Source: Actinomycetes bacterium (lineage in GTDB: Bacteria; Actinomycetota; Acidimicrobiia; Acidimicrobiales; RAAP-2). Taken from it: a DNA stretch of 43,130 nucleotides. Location of the stretch: the NCBI GenBank assembly GCA_021781335.1, contig JAJXXA010000004.1:1-43130 (forward strand). The letters are read 5' to 3'. Positions 18,299-26,128 of this stretch are shown one piece after another (within the stretch, counting starts at the first letter, position 1; every line of letters begins with the position of its first letter). A program made the translations under genes and the position numbers. Below the pieces are notes generated by a model. It saw only the letters and a program-made list of their open reading frames with translations, was not told the DNA's origin and did no database searches.

Positions 18299-18330
18299 GA
18301 CATTATAAAGATAGTATCTTTACACGTAAT
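18299..18330. promoter_or_regulatory. Divergent promoter/operator: perfect inverted repeat with TATAAT box
   Basis: TAAAGATA-G-TATCTTTA at 18306-18322 is a perfect 8-base-arm palindrome. On the minus strand a consensus TATAAT occupies 18307-18302, with a weak -35 candidate (TTACGT, 18329-18324), so the repeat fills the spacer of the transporter promoter. GACATTATAAAGA (18299-18311) matches the motif at 5328-5340 in 12 of 13 bases. The element also lies upstream of the D-threonine-aldolase-like gene on the plus strand. A repressor bound here could control both directions. Confidence 0.55.
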
Positions 18331-18440
18331 ATGCGTCAAGTACTTCTGTACTTTTCTAAGAACAGAGGGCGCCAAGGCGATATTCGCACAAGATTATGGC
18401 GACACGCACGCGGTGCGGGAAGCGAGGAGGAATTATCGGC

Positions 18441-19535
18441 ATGCAGGTGTTCGATGTCGACACCCCCGCACTGGTCATAGATCTGGACCGAGTGGAGGAC
18501 AACATTACGTCAATGTCCGCACGTGCGCGTGCGGGGGGCGTACGGCTGCGACCACATACAAAGACCCACAAGATGCCCGACATCGCGCGTCTCCAAATTG
18601 ACGCCGGCGCCTCCGGAATCACGTGCGCAAAGTTGGGCGAGGCCGAAGTAATGGTCGACGCGGGATTTGACGACATCCTCATCGCATTTCCCATCTATGG
18701 CGACGCGAAGTTAGCTCGACTCCAGGCGCTGAGAAAGAGGGCGCGCATTCAGGTCACACTCGATTCCCTCGAGGTCGCACGAGGTCTCGGCACACTCGGG
18801 GTCGCAAGTGGCGAGCCAGTCGAGGTCTTCGTTGAAGTGGACACAGGACTGCACCGAATGGGTCTCGAACCTGGTGACGCCACCGTAGAACTTGTCGTTC
18901 GTCTGAGTGAAATAGCGGGTATCGAGATTGTCGGATTCTTGACCCACGCAGGTCATGCCTACGGCGTCGAGGATCGAGATCAGCGAGCTGCCCTTGTGAG
19001 TCGCGAGGTGGGCGATCTTCTGTCGACAAGGCACCGCCTCAGTGAACTCGGCATCTGGGTGCGCGAGATCAGTGTGGGTTCCACGCCCACGGTGGTGCAA
19101 GAAGCGCAGCAAAGAGGTGTGACCGAGGTCCGACCAGGTACGTACGTGTTCAATGACACCACAATGATCCGCCACGGAGTTGCCACCCAGTCCACGTGTG
19201 CTGCCCACGTGATCGCTACGGTCGTGAGCCGACCTCGACCCGATCGGTTTGTTGTCGACGCAGGTACCAAGTGCCTGACTTCCGACGGTGCCGATCAGCC
19301 GGGGTGGATTCAGTTTGCAGGTCGCGAAGAGTTGACGATGGAGTTCATGAACGAGGAGCATGGTGTTGGACGAATCGATGTCTCGCGGGGTTCTTCTCTT
19401 TCCATTGGTGACAAGGTGCTCATGATTCCAAGCCACGTTTGTCCAGTAGTCAACCTTTTTGATTACGCCATCAGCACGCGCGGTGAACGTGTGGTCGGCC
19501 AGCTGGAAGTCGCTGGCCGCGGCAAGGTGCGCTGA
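18441..19535 (+). CDS. D-threonine aldolase/D-serine dehydratase-family PLP enzyme (fold type III)
   Basis: Start chosen at ATG 18441, ten bases after AGGAGG (18425-18430), giving 364 residues; the upstream ATG at 18396 lacks a site. RPHTKTHKMP holds PLP Lys41, GLHRMG and SVGSTPT are phosphate/substrate loops, and SHVCPVVNLFD near the end has His332-x-Cys334. In this family an HxC metal pair is found in D-serine and D-hydroxyaspartate dehydratases, whereas D-threonine aldolases have HxD. So a metal-dependent D-hydroxyamino-acid dehydratase yielding a 2-oxo acid and ammonia is favoured, with aldolase second. It diverges from the peptide-transporter operon across the shared operator. Confidence 0.85.
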   Translation: MQVFDVDTPALVIDLDRVEDNITSMSARARAGGVRLRPHTKTHKMPDIARLQIDAGASGITCAKLGEAEVMVDAGFDDILIAFPIYGDAKLARLQALRKRARIQVTLDSLEVARGLGTLGVASGEPVEVFVEVDTGLHRMGLEPGDATVELVVRLSEIAGIEIVGFLTHAGHAYGVEDRDQRAALVSREVGDLLSTRHRLSELGIWVREISVGSTPTVVQEAQQRGVTEVRPGTYVFNDTTMIRHGVATQSTCAAHVIATVVSRPRPDRFVVDAGTKCLTSDGADQPGWIQFAGREELTMEFMNEEHGVGRIDVSRGSSLSIGDKVLMIPSHVCPVVNLFDYAISTRGERVVGQLEVAGRGKVR

Positions 19536-19615
19536 CGGCGCACCACGGACTTCACTGGAAACGCAATGATTCTGTACCACCAACAGTGCGCACGCACGAC
19601 GATTAGGGAGCATCG

Positions 19616-20920
19616 ATGACAATGAGTCAACACGACCAAGCAACCGCGGATCTGCTCAGTCTTTTCGCACCTGGGGCAACGCTTGACAACGAGGAACTCG
19701 TGATCGGGGGCTGTCGTGCGAGTGAGTTGGCCGCCAGCGTCGGCACACCGGCCCTGATCATCGACGAGAGCGCACTTCGCGCACGAGCACGCCACTATCG
19801 AGACGGATTAGCGAGTCGCTGGCCTAATTCACAAGTGATGTGGGCGTCCAAGTCGCTCCCCTGCACCGCGCTCTATCGGGTCATGCACGAAGAGGGACTC
19901 GGCATCGACGTCGCGGGCGGAGGCGAGTTGGTCATGGCCCTCAGCGCGGGGGCCGACCCGAGCAACTTCGTACTGCACGGCAACGCCAAGACGGAGCGCG
20001 AACTCGAGATGGCGATCGCGGCTGGAGTGGGCACCATTGTCATCGACAACTTCGACGACATTGATCGACTCGAGCGCATGGTGCCAGACGTTCAGGCCGT
20101 ACTCGTGCGCGTGATGCCCAACGTCGACGCCGCTACTCACGACGCCATCTCAACAGGACACTCGAACTCGAAGTTCGGCCTGTCACTCGACGATGCGAAA
20201 CGGGCGATCGAGCGACTCGGTGCGAGTGATCGGCTACGCCTCGACGGCCTTCACGTCCACGTGGGATCCCAGATTCTCGATACCAAACCATTCACCCGTG
20301 CCGTTGAGGCGATTGCTGGTCTAGGTGAATTTCGTGTCTACGATCTCGGCGGGGGCCTCGGGGCTCGCTACACCTGCGACATGCAGGTACCCCCCATCGA
20401 GGAGTACCTCGACGCACTGGTCACCGCGGCGCACGAACACCTCCCGTCGAGTGCACGAATCTTGATCGAGCCGGGTCGCTCCATGGTGGCCGAAACCGCC
20501 ATGACGCTCTATTCGGTCGTCACCGTGAAACACGGTCCGACTCGGTCGTTCGTCGCGGTCGACGGCGGCATGGGTGACAACCTCGAAGTCTCCCTCTACG
20601 GCCAAGCGTTCGACGCGACCGTCGCCAACCGGGTGGGCCGCGGTGAGCTCTTCTCGCTCGTTGGTCGCCACTGTGAGTCGGGTGATCAACTCATTGAATC
20701 GGTGGCCCTTCGTGAGCCGCGCGTGGGCGATCTCATCGCCGTGCCAGTGACCGGGGCGTACTGCATGACAATGGCGAACAACTACAACGGCGCGCTTCGT
20801 CCACCGATCGTCATGGTGAACAACGGCGAGGCGCACGTGGTGCAGCGCCGAGAGACCTACGACGACCTCGTCGGTCGTGACGTCGCGTGGCCGGGAGCTC
20901 GTCGGCGTTCGAGCGATTAG
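19616..20920 (+). CDS. lysA: Diaminopimelate decarboxylase
   Basis: 434 residues, fold-type-III PLP decarboxylase. WASKSLPC holds the PLP lysine; HGNAKTEREL, HVHVGSQI, GGGLGARY, EPGRSMVAE, DGGMGDN, CESGD and YNGALRPP follow in the order of DAP decarboxylases. CESGD and the YN..RPP segment form the active site with the partner subunit. It converts meso-diaminopimelate to L-lysine and CO2. The ATG follows AGGGAG (19605-19610). It lies 80 bases after the D-amino-acid enzyme gene, so it may be cotranscribed or simply be the housekeeping lysA. The stop overlaps the DedA stop in TTAG (20917-20920). Confidence 0.9.
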   Translation: MTMSQHDQATADLLSLFAPGATLDNEELVIGGCRASELAASVGTPALIIDESALRARARHYRDGLASRWPNSQVMWASKSLPCTALYRVMHEEGLGIDVAGGGELVMALSAGADPSNFVLHGNAKTERELEMAIAAGVGTIVIDNFDDIDRLERMVPDVQAVLVRVMPNVDAATHDAISTGHSNSKFGLSLDDAKRAIERLGASDRLRLDGLHVHVGSQILDTKPFTRAVEAIAGLGEFRVYDLGGGLGARYTCDMQVPPIEEYLDALVTAAHEHLPSSARILIEPGRSMVAETAMTLYSVVTVKHGPTRSFVAVDGGMGDNLEVSLYGQAFDATVANRVGRGELFSLVGRHCESGDQLIESVALREPRVGDLIAVPVTGAYCMTMANNYNGALRPPIVMVNNGEAHVVQRRETYDDLVGRDVAWPGARRRSSD

Positions 20921-21525
20921 CCCGCGTTGTGGCGACGCACCGTGCGAATGCGGTGCCAGAGGCCCCACGCGAGCAACAGGACTATGACGACGATTGTGGG
21001 CGTCTGCGCGTAGTGGAAGTCCTTAGAGACACGGTCCCAATTCGAACCCGCCGCGTAGCCGAGCCCCGTCAGCAACGACACCCACGCGAGTGATCCAATG
21101 ACGGTCAGGACCATGAAGCGGCCGCGCTTCATCTCCGCGATGCCCGCCGGCACCGAGATGGCACTACGCACAACGGGCAACACTCGACCGATCAACACCG
21201 AGATGGCCCCGTACTTCTCGAACCAACGCTCGGCGGCGTCGAGGTCCTTGTGGGTGAGCAGTATCCACTTCCCCCAGCGATCGACGATGGTTCGACCGAG
21301 AGTACGGCCCACCTCGTAGGCAATCACCGAACCAATGAGCGAGCCGATCGTACCGATGACGATCACGCCCCACACCGAGAACTGCGCGTGACCGGTGACC
21401 GCTGTGGTGCACAGGGCTCCCGCGAAGCCGAAAGTCACCTCCGACGGCAGTGGTGCACAGGCCGATTCGACGATGGCCAACATGATGAGAGCGAAATAGC
21501 CGTAGTTCTGTATGAATGACTGCAT
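20917..21525 (-). CDS. DedA-family (SNARE-associated/VTT) membrane protein
   Basis: 202 residues from ATG 21525, giving the family-like beginning MQSFIQNYGYFALIMLAIVE; a GTG at 21564 would add 13 residues but has no ribosome binding site. Motifs: ESACAPLPSEVTFGFAG, the conserved glycine-rich GTIGSLIGSVIAYEVGRTLGR written across two helices, and RVLPVVRSAISVPAG with the conserved arginines. DedA proteins are inner-membrane lipid or ion transporters; several recycle undecaprenyl phosphate. Function here is by family only. Confidence 0.9.
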   Translation of the reverse strand: MQSFIQNYGYFALIMLAIVESACAPLPSEVTFGFAGALCTTAVTGHAQFSVWGVIVIGTIGSLIGSVIAYEVGRTLGRTIVDRWGKWILLTHKDLDAAERWFEKYGAISVLIGRVLPVVRSAISVPAGIAEMKRGRFMVLTVIGSLAWVSLLTGLGYAAGSNWDRVSKDFHYAQTPTIVVIVLLLAWGLWHRIRTVRRHNAG

Positions 21526-21718
21526 CCCCCCATTCTGACCGATGCGAGGGATCGTGCGCGTCACTCAACGAAGTCATGGCCAACACGACATTGACGACGC
21601 CAAAGTGGTCGTCGAGATCCTCGTTCCCTTGTCACCTCACATCGGCGGATTCAACGTCGATGACCGGACTATCGGCGTCGTAGCGGGCGCCGCCGCGAGG
21701 GGCTGTGTGGCCCGCGCA

Positions 21719-23041
21719 CTATCGAGGTCGAAACTTCTCCAAGTCGGCACCCACCGACCTCAGCACGGTCTCGTCGAGCTCAGCGGTTGCCGCGAACTCT
21801 GGCCAGGCGCCAACCGCCTCGATGACCTCATGGACGATTGACCTGTAGCCCGGCACCTCTTGACGGTCGCCCACGATGTAGAGGTCATTGAGGGTGATCG
21901 CCTCGGTCTTGGCGTTGACGCGAAGGTTGTGACGACTCGTCCACTCGCTGTTGGCCCGATACGCGTGGGTGATGTCAAAGGCGGGTGCCAATTCCCACGG
22001 GCCCTCACGTCTTCGCATGAACGCGAAGTTCTTCGTGTGATCGTCGCGGTTCACCGCGGCGACGTTAAAGACCATGCGCCGATACGCCTGTTCCAGGCTC
22101 GAGAGCCCGAGCCCCAGTTGCTTGAGCGAACTCAGATACTGGTCGTAGCTGTGCACCCCGACGAGTCGCTGGTCAAGGTGCGCCAATGCCGCTAGTGAGA
22201 GGACGTGGATGCGACCTCCGTCACTCTCTCGATCGAAACGGCGCGTCATGAAATGTCGTCGCGGTCCCTCTGCGAGCAAGTAACAAGGTGCCATGTCGAC
22301 ACCCGCGGCACTCGCCATCAGGCTGTAGGCGTACTCAATACGTCCGTAGGGTGCGCTCTCACCGAGTCCGTCACCGTGGCCGTCCATGCCGGTAGCGCTC
22401 ACGCCATCGAGCTTGATGATCCAGTGTTCAAAACCCGCCCCAAGTGGCCCAAAGGCCGACGCGAGTTGGTACGTCACGGGATTGAACGCGATCACGGCCT
22501 TGGCCCGCGCGCCGCCGGCGCTGGAACCCACGTGGATGAGTTGCTGGATCGCCGAGTGGGCGCCGGAGTCGTCGGCCAACTCGCCGCGCACCGTGAGACG
22601 CGCGGCGCGTACGAGGTCGGCCAACGCGATCGCTGATGGAGCCTCTCGAGCAGCGTCATCGGCGGGTGGGCGAAACTCGAGCGCGCCCATAGCCCGGTCT
22701 GCCGCGTAGGCCAAGCGGTCGAGGGGTGTGATGTTCTCGAGCGAGACGCCGTGCTCGGCCATCCAGGCATTCACCAGGGCGTTACCAAAAGCGTCCGGCA
22801 GACTGTCGGCGAGCAGTGGGACCAACCCGTGAAAGGCGTCTGGGGCGAGCTCGGGCCATTGGCCGAGTTCGTAGGGCGCCTCACGAAGGGGCATCGTGAG
22901 TGGGGAGAGTTCGACACCGCTCGAAATCCAATCAGGAGTGAAGGCGAAGACGTATCGACCGCTTCTCGGGTCAGGTGCCACGACACCGACGCGAGTGCCC
23001 CACGCCCAGACCTCGACGTAGGCGAGTTGACGGTAGCTCAC
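21719..23041 (-). CDS. hipA: HipA-family toxin kinase of a type II toxin-antitoxin pair
   Basis: 440 residues, the same length as E. coli HipA. SSAGGARAKA (173-182) is the Gly/Ser-rich loop carrying the autophosphorylated serine in HipA; IIKLDG holds Lys210 of the ATP site; NRDDHTKN (331-338) is the catalytic loop and APAFDITHA (Asp356) the metal-binding DFD-like motif. HipA phosphorylates glutamyl-tRNA synthetase or other aminoacyl-tRNA synthetases and halts growth. All kinase residues appear intact, so it should be active. The GTG start overlaps the hipB stop in GTGA (23038-23041). Confidence 0.92.
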   Translation of the reverse strand: MSYRQLAYVEVWAWGTRVGVVAPDPRSGRYVFAFTPDWISSGVELSPLTMPLREAPYELGQWPELAPDAFHGLVPLLADSLPDAFGNALVNAWMAEHGVSLENITPLDRLAYAADRAMGALEFRPPADDAAREAPSAIALADLVRAARLTVRGELADDSGAHSAIQQLIHVGSSAGGARAKAVIAFNPVTYQLASAFGPLGAGFEHWIIKLDGVSATGMDGHGDGLGESAPYGRIEYAYSLMASAAGVDMAPCYLLAEGPRRHFMTRRFDRESDGGRIHVLSLAALAHLDQRLVGVHSYDQYLSSLKQLGLGLSSLEQAYRRMVFNVAAVNRDDHTKNFAFMRRREGPWELAPAFDITHAYRANSEWTSRHNLRVNAKTEAITLNDLYIVGDRQEVPGYRSIVHEVIEAVGAWPEFAATAELDETVLRSVGADLEKFRPR

Positions 23042-23352
23042 CGCTGCTGCGAGTGTCGTACCCGGCGCGACACCCGGCGCGAGTCGCTCGCGGATGTCGC
23101 GAGCAGGTCGAGCGGATTAAAGACCTGTTCTGTCGGCGCGAGCGCCTTCAGCCACTCGTCGTGTCCGAGAACGTGCACCACCCTCACGAGGGTGGTCGTA
23201 TTCGATCCGCGTCCGGTCTCTAAATTCTTTAGCGCCCCCACCGACACGTTGGCGCGACTGGCGAGTTCGACTTGGGTGAGGCGGTGGTCAATTCGTAGCG
23301 CACGAACACTTTCACCGAGCACGGCCTCGAGGTCCTCAAATTGAGTGGTCAT
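23038..23352 (-). CDS. hipB: HipB-type antitoxin, XRE helix-turn-helix
   Basis: Start placed at ATG 23352, six bases after GGAGG, giving 104 residues; a longer frame to 23400 has no such site. RIDHRLTQVELASRANVSVG is an XRE helix-turn-helix at about residues 19-38, followed by LETGRGSNTTTLVRV. A C-terminal Arg-rich tail (DSRRVSRRVRHSQQR) is exposed and may be the part that contacts HipA or is degraded. It neutralises HipA and represses its own promoter, presumably at the AT-rich repeats just upstream. Confidence 0.88.
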   Translation of the reverse strand: MTTQFEDLEAVLGESVRALRIDHRLTQVELASRANVSVGALKNLETGRGSNTTTLVRVVHVLGHDEWLKALAPTEQVFNPLDLLATSASDSRRVSRRVRHSQQR

Positions 23353-23364
23353 GGAAACCTCCAT

Positions 23365-23423
23365 AGAACCATAATAATGACTATCGAGGAAACATGACAC
23401 TCAACTCTTAGAACTATATAGTT
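23365..23423 (-). promoter_or_regulatory. hipBA operator/promoter region
   Basis: AACTATATAGTT at 23412-23423 is a perfect 12-base palindrome. AGAACTATA (23410-23418) is repeated as AGAACCATA at 23365-23373, closer to hipB. The whole stretch from about 23365 to 23510 is markedly AT-rich compared with the flanking genes. This is the expected place for HipB autoregulation; binding itself is inferred. Confidence 0.5.
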
Positions 23424-23514
23424 ATATTTACAACTTTTAACTTCATAAAATAGCGTAAAGTCTATAAAAACATCTATACAGATTTCGAAATATCGACGCG
23501 ACCCTTGCGACGAA

Positions 23515-24300
23515 CTACTTCTGGTGCACTGAGCACCAGTAGGTCGTGCGACCACCAATCGTGGCGCTTCGCATCTCGCCACCGTCCAGGGGGCAATGTC
23601 CACCCGGAAAGCGCCCTTCCATATGGTCGCCCAGATGCGAGCCACCGCGACGCTGCAGTGACCGCATTGTCTGGGTGAACGCCTTAAAGAGGCGGTTGCG
23701 GTCGTCGATGGTGAGTTGCGCCGTTGGTGTACGAGGATCGATACCCGCGCGATAGAGCATCTCATCGCCGAGGAGGTTGCCCACCCCGGCGATCACCGAT
23801 TGGTCGAGGAGCCGTGCCTTGATCGCGGGCCCCTCACCGCGCGCGATGTGCAGCGCCTTCGCGAATTCACTTCGTGTGATGCTCAACGCGTCATAGCCCA
23901 GTTCATCGAGGTCAGGGTCCAGTTCGCAGCGCGCCAAGCGACGAGGGTCATGAAGGACGAGCTTTCGTCCATCGTCGAACTCGAGACCCGCGCGGATCCA
24001 TTCCGATTTGTACGTGTGCGGCCCGTAGAACAAGCCGTCGATTGCGGCGTCGTCGTCGATCAACAACACGCCGGTCATGCCAAATCGCATCGCGAGGGTG
24101 ACTCCGCTCGTCTCGAGTACGAGGAGCTTCCCGCGCCGTGAGGTGCCGGTCAGCGTGAGGCCCTTCACGGCTCTCGCCCACGCCGCCGGCGATGAGAGCT
24201 TCTTCGCCGCGTACGCGTCAGCCCACCCGCGCACAATCGTCGCACCCACTACGCGACTGGCGAGTTGTCGATACGTTTCAACTTCAAGTACTTCGGGCAC
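23515..24300 (-). CDS. Formamidopyrimidine-DNA glycosylase/endonuclease VIII-family protein
   Basis: 261 residues beginning MPEVLEVETYR, which retains the catalytic Pro2 and Glu3 of the Fpg/Nei family although the usual PELPEVET is altered. The H2TH region is seen at IKARLLDQSVIAGVGNLLGDEML. The C-terminal zinc finger is unusual: Cys236-x2-Asp239-x16-Cys256-x2-His259 in place of four cysteines, within CPLDGG and YWCSVHQK. The family excises oxidised bases and cuts the strand. Which lesion it prefers is not evident. It is the gene upstream of hipBA, separated by an AT-rich gap of 162 bases. Confidence 0.87.
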   Translation of the reverse strand: MPEVLEVETYRQLASRVVGATIVRGWADAYAAKKLSSPAAWARAVKGLTLTGTSRRGKLLVLETSGVTLAMRFGMTGVLLIDDDAAIDGLFYGPHTYKSEWIRAGLEFDDGRKLVLHDPRRLARCELDPDLDELGYDALSITRSEFAKALHIARGEGPAIKARLLDQSVIAGVGNLLGDEMLYRAGIDPRTPTAQLTIDDRNRLFKAFTQTMRSLQRRGGSHLGDHMEGRFPGGHCPLDGGEMRSATIGGRTTYWCSVHQK

Positions 24301-24353
24301 GCGCTCAGCGTATCGCCGCGCCCCAAAAATTACATTCTTACTAAGGTTGCTCT

Positions 24354-25478
24354 ATGGCGCTAGAGAAACCGCAATGGAAAGAGTTGTTCAGCGAGGTCGT
24401 CACGTCGGGCCTGTGTACGGGCTGTGCCGCGTGCGTGGTGGCGTGTCCGCACGACGTCCTTGAGTATGAGAGCGACAACGGTGTCTACAAGCCCTGGCAT
24501 CTCGATATCGACGGCGGACGCGAGGACTGCACGCACGGCATCAAGGGCTGCACGATGTGCACCCGCGCGTGCCCGCGCTTTCGTAACTGGGAGGGTGAGA
24601 TCGATACGCACCGTTTCGCACGCGAACGCACCGATGAAGAGGTCTACGGCATTGGTGACGTGCTGCTCGCGCGCTCGAACGACGCATCGATCGTCGAGAA
24701 CGGCCAAGACGGTGGTTTCGTGTCAAGTCTGCTCATCTATGCACTGGAGAACGACGTCATCGACGCCGCGCTCGTGAGCGGCCTCGAAGGCGACGGGTCG
24801 ACCTGGCGTGCGCAACCGCGCGTCGCACGTACCCGTGACGAAATCCTCGAGACCGCGAAGTCGCGCTACACGTACAGTGCGAACCTGCTCGCCTACCCCG
24901 AGGCGGTCGAAAGTGGCGCCGAGCGCATTGCCCTGGTCGGCATGGGCTGCATGGCGTCGGCGCCGGGCGCGATGCAGACGCGAAAGGCTGGAAAGATCGC
25001 ACGACGCCTCAGTCTCACCATTGGTCTGCTCTGCTCGAAGACTTTCGACGATTCGATCTTCGAAGAGCTCTTTGAGAAGCAGTACGCCATCAAGCGAAGC
25101 GACATCAAGAAGATGAACATCAAGGGCGTCTTTCAGATCTGGACCCACGACGGTGGGTTCCACGAGATTCCGCTCAAAGAAGCGCACGCGTACACGCGAG
25201 AGGGCTGCGTGCACTGCCCCGACTTTGCCGCGGAGCACGCGGACATCTCAACGGGTGGCATCGGCGCGTTCGGCGATTGGACGCTCGTCATCGTGCGCAC
25301 CGAGCTCGGACGAACGTTACTGAGCGCGATGAAAGAACAGAACCTCATCGAGACCCGGCCCGGTGACGACGACCCGGGCGCGGTTGCGTTGTTGCACAAG
25401 CTCGCCCAAGTATCGAGAAAACGCTGGCCCGAAGACCAACATCCAGGGCCTCGCCGCATCCCCGTGCGCTCGGCCTAG
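24354..25478 (+). CDS. Coenzyme F420 hydrogenase/dehydrogenase beta-subunit family protein (FrhB-like)
   Basis: 374 residues. Two Cys clusters at the N terminus: Cys21-x2-Cys24-x2-Cys27-x3-Cys31 (a [4Fe-4S] ferredoxin motif) and Cys59, Cys66, Cys69, Cys73. They are followed by the FrhB core, with NGQDGGFVSSLLIYALE (FAD/F420 side), ETAKSRYTYSAN, LVGMGCMASAPGA and REGCVHCPDFAAEHADIS. FrhB proteins hold FAD plus iron-sulfur clusters and exchange hydride with F420. In actinobacteria such stand-alone copies often reduce small organic substrates. No partner subunit is adjacent. ATG follows AAGG; the gene diverges from the glycosylase by 53 bases. Confidence 0.88.
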   Translation: MALEKPQWKELFSEVVTSGLCTGCAACVVACPHDVLEYESDNGVYKPWHLDIDGGREDCTHGIKGCTMCTRACPRFRNWEGEIDTHRFARERTDEEVYGIGDVLLARSNDASIVENGQDGGFVSSLLIYALENDVIDAALVSGLEGDGSTWRAQPRVARTRDEILETAKSRYTYSANLLAYPEAVESGAERIALVGMGCMASAPGAMQTRKAGKIARRLSLTIGLLCSKTFDDSIFEELFEKQYAIKRSDIKKMNIKGVFQIWTHDGGFHEIPLKEAHAYTREGCVHCPDFAAEHADISTGGIGAFGDWTLVIVRTELGRTLLSAMKEQNLIETRPGDDDPGAVALLHKLAQVSRKRWPEDQHPGPRRIPVRSA

Positions 25479-25489
25479 GTCGACGGTCC

Positions 25490-26128
25490 GTGGCGACAAC
25501 ACCGACTTTCACCACGATCCTCCTGGTGCGTCACGGCGCCACGGCGACGACGGGCAGCGTGCTCCCGGGTCGAGCTCGTGGACTGCACCTCGCCGAAAAC
25601 GGCGAGGCCCAGGCCGAACAGGTCGCTCAACGCCTCACGCAGCTCTCACGAGCACCGAGCGCGCTCTACGTCTCGCCCCTCGAACGTACGAGAGAGACGG
25701 CGCGACCGATCGCCAGCGCGCTCGGCCTGCGAGCCGTCGCCGAGAAGGGTCTGCTCGAGTGTGACTTCGGTGACTGGACGGGCAAGAAGCTGGCCCAGTT
25801 GCGGCGCAAACCCGAATGGCGCGCCGTCCAGCACTCCCCGAGTACCTTCCGTTTCCCCGAGGGAGAATCGTTTTCCGAGATGCAGGCACGAATCTGGAGC
25901 ACGCTCGAACGCCTCGCGAAATTGCACCGCAACAAGACGATCGTCGTCGTCAGCCACGCCGACCCGATCAAGGCGGCGGTCACCCACGCCCAGGGCGTGC
26001 CCCTCGACCTCTTCCAACGCACCGTTATCTCGCCGTGCTCGGTCAGCGCCATTGTGCTCACCAACGCTGCACCAGTGGTGCTGTGCGTGAACAACACCGG
26101 ATCCCTAAAGGAGCTTGCACCATCATGA
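25490..26128 (+). CDS. Histidine phosphatase-superfamily protein, MSMEG_4193-type phosphomutase
   Basis: 212 residues from GTG 25490. LLVRHGATA gives the phosphohistidine (RHG) motif, SPLERTRETARPIA the second Arg, LLECDFGDWTGKKL the conserved acidic motif and SHADPIKAAV the second catalytic His. This subfamily is the first gene of a three-gene actinobacterial cluster (Rv2135c type in Mycobacterium, near mshC). Its physiological substrate is not known to me. The stop overlaps the DUF3090 start in ATGA (26125-26128). Confidence 0.9.
   Translation: MATTPTFTTILLVRHGATATTGSVLPGRARGLHLAENGEAQAEQVAQRLTQLSRAPSALYVSPLERTRETARPIASALGLRAVAEKGLLECDFGDWTGKKLAQLRRKPEWRAVQHSPSTFRFPEGESFSEMQARIWSTLERLAKLHRNKTIVVVSHADPIKAAVTHAQGVPLDLFQRTVISPCSVSAIVLTNAAPVVLCVNNTGSLKELAPS

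Noticed and set aside
18711-19643. 310-codon open frame antisense to the D-amino-acid enzyme
   Set aside because: No recognisable motif; the plus-strand enzyme with RPHTKTHK and SHVC motifs explains the region.
21542-21841. Small plus-strand frame across the gap between dedA and hipA
   Set aside because: Runs antisense into both genes, has no ribosome binding site and no recognisable domain. The 193-bp gap itself (21526-21718) shows nothing else.
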